DNA from: Bacteroidales bacterium H10 | Lineage (GTDB): Bacteria > Bacteroidota > Bacteroidia > Bacteroidales > Muribaculaceae | Assembly: GCA_001701295.1 (NCBI GenBank) | Contig: DAAV01000167.1 | Location: 18,103-25,071 of the forward strand | Direction: 5' to 3' | Length of the DNA: 6,969 nt | The notes under the pieces: model-generated | What the model was told of the DNA's origin: nothing | Database searches by the model: none | What the model saw: the letters and a program-made list of their open reading frames with translations, nothing else | Shown: positions 1-4,597 of the stretch, piece after piece | Layout of the letters: each line of letters starts with the position of its first letter | Numbering within the stretch: position 1 is the first letter of the stretch | Program-made: the position numbers and the translations under genes

Positions 1-1241
1 GGCAGGGATGCCACCGATCCTACAAGTGTGCCGTTGGATACAACCGTGCCGCCAAGACCGGAATTTGTTCTGGCCGTCACTTCATATATATAATTGCCAT
101 ACTCGCTGAGATCCTCGTCTTCATAATATGGATCAGCGAGATTGTTGGCAAGCAGTCTGCCGCCCGGCTGACGGACCACACGATAACTCAGACCTGTCTT
201 GTCATACCATCCGCCACGGCGTCCGAACTGCGGTTCCTCCCAGTCGAGCGTGATGATTCCGCCGTCGGCGTCATAGTCCACATTGAGATTCTCTGGCGTT
301 CCGGGATCATCGATTCCGACAAACGTATTGACTTCCGCCGGATCACTTTCGCCCGTAGTGTTTGATACAATCACCTTATAGACATGCACACCTGCTGTCG
401 GTGACGGATCGGTCCATGACATTCTTGCTCCCGGCACCACATTGTCACGAATAGTCTCGACAAGTGTTCCATCTCTGAATATCCGGACATTCGAAAGCAG
501 ATCGAGCGTCTCGCCCTTCTTACTAAGCGTGGGGTTGATCCATGTCAGACCCATCGATATCTCTCCGTTGGCTCCCGGGACCTGACGGACATCGCCTGCA
601 GCCTCGGGCACAGCGTTATTGCTCATCGCCTCAAGCGAAAGATTGTCGATATAGACCTGATAGCGTAAAGCCGTGTCATTGCATGTCCAGGGTGATTTGT
701 CATAAAAGGCGAGATAATATGTACCGTCAGAGGGGACCTCAAACTCGGCTTCTTTATCTCCCCAAGCACTTCCCTCATAATGATACAGAAGCGTTCCCGG
801 ATCGGATATACCGGCTTTTGTCACCAGACGCACCTCAAGATCGGATGGAAACCAGTTCGAAACATAGAATTTCAGACGATAGGTAAATCCCGCCTGGAGT
901 TCGAAAGCGGGAGAGAAGGCCCAGTTGTCGGAAGCAGTGCCGAATCCCTCGTCAGGGCGTTGGGTCATATACATACATCCCGTATACCCATATCCACTCG
1001 TAGCATACCATTGCCACGTGAAATGAGGATTGGTGTTTACTACCGTCCAGCCCTCGAACTTCGACTCGTCGTTGAAGTCATTGTAATAGGGAAGCGTAGT
1101 GGGTACCGCTTTTTGTGGAGAGCCTTTTTCCGCAATACCCGCGATTGCATCAGGCGAAGTATCGCCCCTGGTGCCCGATGCTGTGGCGCAGAATCCCAAG
1201 AGACTTGCCATACAGGCAATGAGAGTCAGCTTTTTTCTCAT
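1..1241 (-). CDS. Secreted choice-of-anchor J / fibronectin type III protein (3' end beyond window)
   Basis: An open frame runs from ATG at 1241 to the left edge without a stop, giving 413 visible residues; the C-terminus is missing. The start places a basic N-terminus (MRKK) before a hydrophobic core at residues 5-19, then ATA-S near residue 22, which fits signal peptidase I. A Cys at 18 is preceded by Phe, so it is a poor lipobox. Residues about 50-205 read as a choice-of-anchor J (MAM/jelly-roll-like) domain: LPYYNDFNDES, then FEGWTVVNT, SDNWAFSPAFEL and a closing VYIDNLSLE. Two fibronectin III-like beta-sandwiches follow at about 212-309 and 312-413. Such proteins in Bacteroidales are exported and often end in a type IX sorting domain, which would lie off the window here. 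The ligand or substrate is unknown; adhesion or glycan binding is a guess. It is divergent from the AraC-type regulator at 1438 and is probably controlled by it. Confidence 0.85.
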   Translation of the reverse strand, partial: MRKKLTLIACMASLLGFCATASGTRGDTSPDAIAGIAEKGSPQKAVPTTLPYYNDFNDESKFEGWTVVNTNPHFTWQWYATSGYGYTGCMYMTQRPDEGFGTASDNWAFSPAFELQAGFTYRLKFYVSNWFPSDLEVRLVTKAGISDPGTLLYHYEGSAWGDKEAEFEVPSDGTYYLAFYDKSPWTCNDTALRYQVYIDNLSLEAMSNNAVPEAAGDVRQVPGANGEISMGLTWINPTLSKKGETLDLLSNVRIFRDGTLVETIRDNVVPGARMSWTDPSPTAGVHVYKVIVSNTTGESDPAEVNTFVGIDDPGTPENLNVDYDADGGIITLDWEEPQFGRRGGWYDKTGLSYRVVRQPGGRLLANNLADPYYEDEDLSEYGNYIYEVTARTNSGLGGTVVSNGTLVGSVASL

Positions 1242-1284
1242 TCTCAAAAAGATTTAAGTGAAACATAATTGTTATTGACTGCGG

Positions 1285-1315
1285 CAAATTTAAACACATT
1301 CCATGGCTATTTCAA
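1285..1315 (-). promoter_or_regulatory. Bacteroidota-type promoter of the choice-of-anchor J gene
   Basis: On the minus strand TAAATTTG (1285-1292) matches the -7 consensus TAnnTTTG. A TTG at 1313-1315 lies 20 nt upstream, the expected spacing for the -33 element. The predicted transcription start is near 1279, giving a leader of roughly 38 nt before the ATG at 1241. No Shine-Dalgarno sequence is obvious before the start codon, as is common in this phylum. Confidence 0.65.
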
Positions 1316-1328
1316 TTTTACAAAAGCA

Positions 1329-1363
1329 TAATGACTCTATTTTCAGTGAAAATAGAGTCATTA
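1329..1363. promoter_or_regulatory. Perfect 35-nt palindrome, candidate shared operator
   Basis: TAATGACTCTATTTTCA (1329-1345) and its exact reverse complement (1347-1363) flank one central G at 1346. It lies upstream of both predicted transcription starts, so it should not be transcribed from either and is better read as a DNA-binding site than as a terminator. The centre is 54 nt from the near edge of each -7 box, about -67 for both genes, a distance typical of upstream activator sites. The regulator encoded next door is the obvious candidate ligand. AraC-family proteins often bind direct repeats, so a different dimeric regulator remains possible. Confidence 0.6.
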
Positions 1364-1399
1364 GATAACAAAATAGACAAAAAGAAGCAAAACAAACCT

Positions 1400-1407
1400 T
1401 AATTTTG
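1400..1407 (+). promoter_or_regulatory. -7 box of the regulator promoter
   Basis: TAATTTTG matches TAnnTTTG. No TTG or TTTG is found 19-21 nt upstream (around 1377-1381 the sequence is ACAAA), so the -33 element is missing or very weak, which would suit an activator-dependent promoter. The predicted start near 1413 leaves about 25 nt of leader before the ATG at 1438. Confidence 0.5.
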
Positions 1408-1423
1408 CACAAAATTACAACGC

Positions 1424-1428
1424 AAAGG
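1424..1428 (+). promoter_or_regulatory. Ribosome binding site that supports the ATG at 1438
   Basis: AAAGG lies 9 nt before the ATG at 1438. Together with the -7 box at 1400-1407, which overlaps the alternative TTG codon at 1405, it favours 1438 as the true start of the regulator. Confidence 0.45.
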
Positions 1429-1437
1429 TTAAAATCA

Positions 1438-2976
1438 ATGCTTACTGCAACGAAATCACGTTTTCTTCACACGCTCCTTGTTATAATAACAGTGAGTGTG
1501 CTTTCCTCATTTCCGACATTCACACTGTTTGCAGCATATGAATCGGCTGCCGCACGAAGACTCATTGACGACGCCCGGCACGAAATGGATTTACAAGAGC
1601 TGTCAGAATCACGCACGCTTTTTGTGCAGGCTCTCGATGTTGCCGAGAAAGATGGAGACCATGAAGCGGAAAGCATCTGTCTCGGCAATCTCGGCACGCT
1701 CGCAGACATGATGGATGACAGCGAACTGGCGATACATTATTATAAACGCGGATATGATCTGGCCCTGAAAGAAAAGATCGAATCCCTACAGCTCAAATTC
1801 GCGGTGTGTCTCGTCAAAAAATATGTGCAGACAGAAAACGCGGCGGCCGCAAGAAGATGGTACGACATACAGATGTCTCTTCCATTCGAGAAAGATCCAT
1901 TCATGCAGTTCCACGTACTCTACAACCAATGCGGTGTACATATGCTTGAAAACGATGTCGTGTCGGCTCTTTATTCACTCGATCGCGCACGTCGTGTAGT
2001 GGAACAGTATAATCTCGGCCCGGGAGCATACGGATCCGTATGCATGGCCATGGGCGACATAATGTACAAGACAAAAAGGTATGCCGAAGCCATAAACGAA
2101 TATACCAGAGGATACGACTCAATAAAGAAAGGAGGCGGCCATGTTCAGGAGATTCTTGCGGCCCGCGCACTCTATGTGGCCTATAAACAGATAAACGATA
2201 CCGCAAAGGCGACTGCGTTCAAAAAGAGATACTTTCTCCTCAATGATTCCGTCTTCGAGACAAATACGACAAGAGACGCCAACGAAAGGCTGTTCGATTA
2301 CGAAAAACGCATTGACAATCCCCTTCGGAATATCTTTAACCGTGATTTTATCCTGATAGGCATAAGTGGAATCTTCTTATGCATAGCTTTATTCGCGACC
2401 ATGCGGTTTTCGCGGCTTAAACGCAATCACCTCAAAATGCTTGAGTCATCACTTTTTCTAAAGGCGAGACAACGGGCAGAGAGAAAAGAAAAAGAAGCGG
2501 AGAAACTGGAAGGACTCTACAATGAACTACGCCAGAAAAACCAACGGTCGGAAAATCCGGTCCCTCCTGAGCAACGTCAGATACTTCTCGACAAAATCAA
2601 TAATGTGATGGAGGATGTCGATGTGATATGTTCCGAGAACTTCAGTCTCAACGCGCTCGCCAAACTGACAGGGTCGAACACCAAATACGTATCGCGGGTC
2701 ATCAATGACACATACGGCAAGTCATTCAAGGCATATCTTAATGAATTCCGTATCCGTGAGGCCTGCCGGAGACTTGTAGACAAAGAGAACTATGGAAACC
2801 TTACCATCCGTGCGATCCATCAGGAATTAGGATTTCACACCGCCACAAGTTTTGTCACAGCCTTCCGTAAAGTCACAGGCCAGACTCCCTCGGAATTCAA
2901 AAAAGCCCATATGTCTGATGAAGAAAAAAATGATACAGACCATCAGACAGAAGATGAGCTCGCAGAAACAGAGTAA
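1438..2976 (+). CDS. Membrane-spanning TPR / AraC-type transcriptional regulator
   Basis: This 512-residue protein probably senses a signal in the periplasm and controls transcription in the cytoplasm. Residues about 10-33 form a hydrophobic signal peptide or anchor. Residues about 37-270 are helical tetratricopeptide-like repeats (for example the stretch with CLGNLGTLADMMDD and ELAIHYYKRGYDLAL, and MGDIMYKTKRYAEAINEYTRGY). A single transmembrane helix follows at about 303-322 (FILIGISGIFLCIALFATM), with basic residues just after it (RFSRLKRNHLK), placing the C-terminal part inside. A charged coiled coil spans about 335-369. An AraC-type domain fills about 385-491, with both helix-turn-helix units visible: FSLNALAKLTGSNTKYVSRV, then IRAIHQELGFHTATSFVTAF with the closing TGQTPSEFKK. 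An acidic tail ends the protein. A TTG at 1405 would add 11 residues but lies inside the promoter box. The architecture is recurrent in Bacteroidota; the signal and targets cannot be read from sequence. It is divergent from the secreted protein ending at 1241 and may regulate it and itself. Confidence 0.88.
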   Translation: MLTATKSRFLHTLLVIITVSVLSSFPTFTLFAAYESAAARRLIDDARHEMDLQELSESRTLFVQALDVAEKDGDHEAESICLGNLGTLADMMDDSELAIHYYKRGYDLALKEKIESLQLKFAVCLVKKYVQTENAAAARRWYDIQMSLPFEKDPFMQFHVLYNQCGVHMLENDVVSALYSLDRARRVVEQYNLGPGAYGSVCMAMGDIMYKTKRYAEAINEYTRGYDSIKKGGGHVQEILAARALYVAYKQINDTAKATAFKKRYFLLNDSVFETNTTRDANERLFDYEKRIDNPLRNIFNRDFILIGISGIFLCIALFATMRFSRLKRNHLKMLESSLFLKARQRAERKEKEAEKLEGLYNELRQKNQRSENPVPPEQRQILLDKINNVMEDVDVICSENFSLNALAKLTGSNTKYVSRVINDTYGKSFKAYLNEFRIREACRRLVDKENYGNLTIRAIHQELGFHTATSFVTAFRKVTGQTPSEFKKAHMSDEEKNDTDHQTEDELAETE

Positions 2977-3000
2977 CCTCCGGAAACAAACTTCCGGAGG
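2977..3000. terminator. Hairpin between convergent genes, probable bidirectional terminator
   Basis: CCTCCGGAA (2977-2985) and TTCCGGAGG (2992-3000) form a perfect 9-bp GC-rich stem with a 6-nt loop. It begins on the base after the regulator's TAA stop and lies 28 nt beyond the stop of the opposing gene, so it can serve both. Neither side has a strong T-tract, which lowers certainty about intrinsic termination. Confidence 0.6.
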
Positions 3001-3028
3001 CCACAATATACATTTACAATTCAGAGAC

Positions 3029-4438
3029 TTATCTTAGCTTTAGAATTTTCTGTTTGCCTCCGGAGACAACCTTGACAAGGAGAACCTCATAATCATCAAG
3101 ACCGTTTACTCCATGTCTTTCCACACCGGGACGCGACTCATGCAGGACAGTACCGTCTATCGAGAATATGCCGGCGTAATCTATAGGCTGAGACGCCATT
3201 ATATCGACGGTACCTGCGTTTCGGGTAATGGTGATATTTAGCGCAGTTCCCTCGACAGCCCCTCCTACTCCGGTGTTCATATTGCGTATATCGAAAAGTC
3301 CCCAGACCGGATGCGCCTGCCATGTGTCGTTAGTGTCTTTGGCCACATTGAGAATTATATCGTAACGGCCTTCGCTGTTCTCAAGACCGGAGAATGCAAG
3401 AGGATCGACCTCGGGCATATACGATCCGAGTTCATTGACATCCACTTGGGTTAGAGAGGAGAGATTTCTGAAAGCATGCGCTTTAATTTCCTTGACCGAC
3501 GAAGACAAAGCCACATATTCGATTTCAGTGTTATTGGCAAGAGCCGCCTCCCCTATGACGGGAAAGGAAAACGAGCGTTTCTGCTTGCCGGCGGTATAAG
3601 CCAGTGACAAAGCGGGCAAGACACCTTCCCAATTGGGCAGTATCCCGATCGTAGAGTCATTATAAAAGACTCCTTTGCCCATCTCAGGCTCATGAGAAAG
3701 ATCTATATTGACTTCGGCCAGAAGCGGCATATCTGCAAAACAATAGTCTCCGAGTTTCTCCACCTTGAAAAGGTCAAGCTTCTCTACGGCGGTGCCGCGA
3801 TATGCGTAAGCGCCTATCGACACGATGTCTTCCGATGGAGCGGCAGCATATGAAGCACAACCGTCAAACATAGACTCGGGAATATCAGGGATAGCCTCTA
3901 CAAAATCAACTGTAGTCAGACTCGGACAGCCTTTAAGCACACCCTTCCCGAACTCGGGGGCAGATACAAAACGTATTCCCGAAAGCCGGATACAGTCGGA
4001 AAAGGCATAGTCACCGACCGATGTTACGGAAGCCGGCACATTCATGGTCCTCAACATACTTCCGGCAAAAGCGGACTCTCCGATTTTTGTAACAGTCTCG
4101 GGAAATTTAAAAATAGTGACAGCGCTTCCCGTCAGCATATAAGGCGGAATCTCTCCGGCTTCAAAATTCTTTATTCCGTAATAATCCCCCTCCGTATAGA
4201 CATAAGGATCTATGCGCAGCCCTGACATATCAAGAGTCGTGACACTTCTTGAAAGATGCTTGAGAAGAGCGAGGTCCGTCACATTCGCGCTTCCCCGCAG
4301 TATAAGTGATTTGTCCTGTGTATTGACCAAAGCCGGCATATCGGACTGAAGTGAGCCGGGGGTGACTGTCAGTTCAAGCGCCTGAGACATGAATGCCGCA
4401 AGCGTAAGACATCCGAACGTCAGAATATATTTTTTCAT
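3029..4438 (-). CDS. Secreted BspA-like leucine-rich repeat (LRR_5) protein
   Basis: The 469-residue protein starts with a clear signal peptide (MKKYILTFGCLTLAAFMSQA, likely cleaved near ALE at 20-22). After a short region about 23-100 come irregular LRR_5/BspA-type repeats over about 100-350, recognisable by repeated units such as VTKIGESAFAGS, VTSVGDYAFSDC, IVSIGAYAYRGT, VEKLGDYCFADM and VKEIKAHAFRNL. Residues about 398-469 form a small beta-rich tail (VDIMASQPIDYAGIFSIDGTVL, then YEVLLVKVVSGGKQKILKLR) that resembles the type IX secretion C-terminal sorting domain, although the usual YPNP-like opening is not evident. Known BspA-type proteins mediate binding to host proteins or other cells; the partner here is unknown. 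It has its own promoter and a long stem-loop leader, and converges with the regulator. The PorZ-like gene upstream fits export by the type IX system. Confidence 0.85.
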   Translation of the reverse strand: MKKYILTFGCLTLAAFMSQALELTVTPGSLQSDMPALVNTQDKSLILRGSANVTDLALLKHLSRSVTTLDMSGLRIDPYVYTEGDYYGIKNFEAGEIPPYMLTGSAVTIFKFPETVTKIGESAFAGSMLRTMNVPASVTSVGDYAFSDCIRLSGIRFVSAPEFGKGVLKGCPSLTTVDFVEAIPDIPESMFDGCASYAAAPSEDIVSIGAYAYRGTAVEKLDLFKVEKLGDYCFADMPLLAEVNIDLSHEPEMGKGVFYNDSTIGILPNWEGVLPALSLAYTAGKQKRSFSFPVIGEAALANNTEIEYVALSSSVKEIKAHAFRNLSSLTQVDVNELGSYMPEVDPLAFSGLENSEGRYDIILNVAKDTNDTWQAHPVWGLFDIRNMNTGVGGAVEGTALNITITRNAGTVDIMASQPIDYAGIFSIDGTVLHESRPGVERHGVNGLDDYEVLLVKVVSGGKQKILKLR

Positions 4439-4449
4439 TTTAAATAACT

Positions 4450-4522
4450 TAAGTAGCTATTAAAAATTAAACGATATATGTAGCTTTTGAATCTTGTAAC
4501 ATTAATTTTCAATAGCTACTTA
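4450..4522 (-). repeat. 21-bp inverted repeat forming a stem-loop in the 5' leader of the LRR gene
   Basis: Arms at 4502-4522 and 4450-4470 are complementary over 21 positions; the single DNA mismatch (4510 against 4462) becomes a G-U pair in the transcript. The loop is 31 nt (4471-4501) and carries another AGCTAC (4480-4485), a copy of a motif also present in the 3' arm, so the 5' arm could pair with either. The stem begins about 2 nt after the predicted transcription start and ends 11 nt before the ATG at 4438. It could stabilise the mRNA, modulate translation, or act as a DNA operator just downstream of the promoter. Confidence 0.6.
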
Positions 4523-4529
4523 CCTAATT

Positions 4530-4560
4530 CAAAATTACAAAATTTCTCTCTACATAGCAA
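4530..4560 (-). promoter_or_regulatory. Bacteroidota-type promoter of the LRR gene
   Basis: On the minus strand TAATTTTG (4530-4537) matches TAnnTTTG, with TTG at 4558-4560 exactly 20 nt upstream, the same geometry as the promoter at 1285-1315. The predicted start is near 4524, giving a leader of about 86 nt. The -33 element lies 38 nt past the stop of the PorZ-like gene, so the LRR gene can be transcribed independently. Confidence 0.65.
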
Positions 4561-4597
4561 CCATCTCATCGAAAAAAACAGCTGCATCCGTTTCCTG

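Noticed and set aside
542..1268. Plus-strand open frames at 542-886 and 780-1268.
   Set aside because: They lie antisense to the choice-of-anchor J/FN3 gene, whose frame gives a coherent signal peptide and domains; the antisense translations look like low-complexity shadow peptides.
1329..1363. Palindrome considered as an intrinsic terminator.
   Set aside because: It sits upstream of both divergent genes rather than after a gene, and is outside the predicted transcripts.
3652..3662. TAGAGTCATTA inside the LRR gene matches 11 nt of the palindrome arm at 1329-1363.
   Set aside because: It is a single half-site within ordinary coding sequence with no symmetric partner, so chance is the simplest explanation.
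4450..4522. Inverted repeats considered as recombination sites of a phase-variable invertible promoter.
   Set aside because: The promoter lies outside the repeats (4530-4560), and the 31-nt interval is far shorter than known invertible promoter segments and has no promoter facing either way.
4572..4597. Possible terminator after the PorZ-like gene: seven T on the minus strand (4572-4578) after a short ACAG/CTGT pairing.
   Set aside because: The stem is only 4 bp with a long loop, too weak to call; read-through into the LRR gene remains possible.
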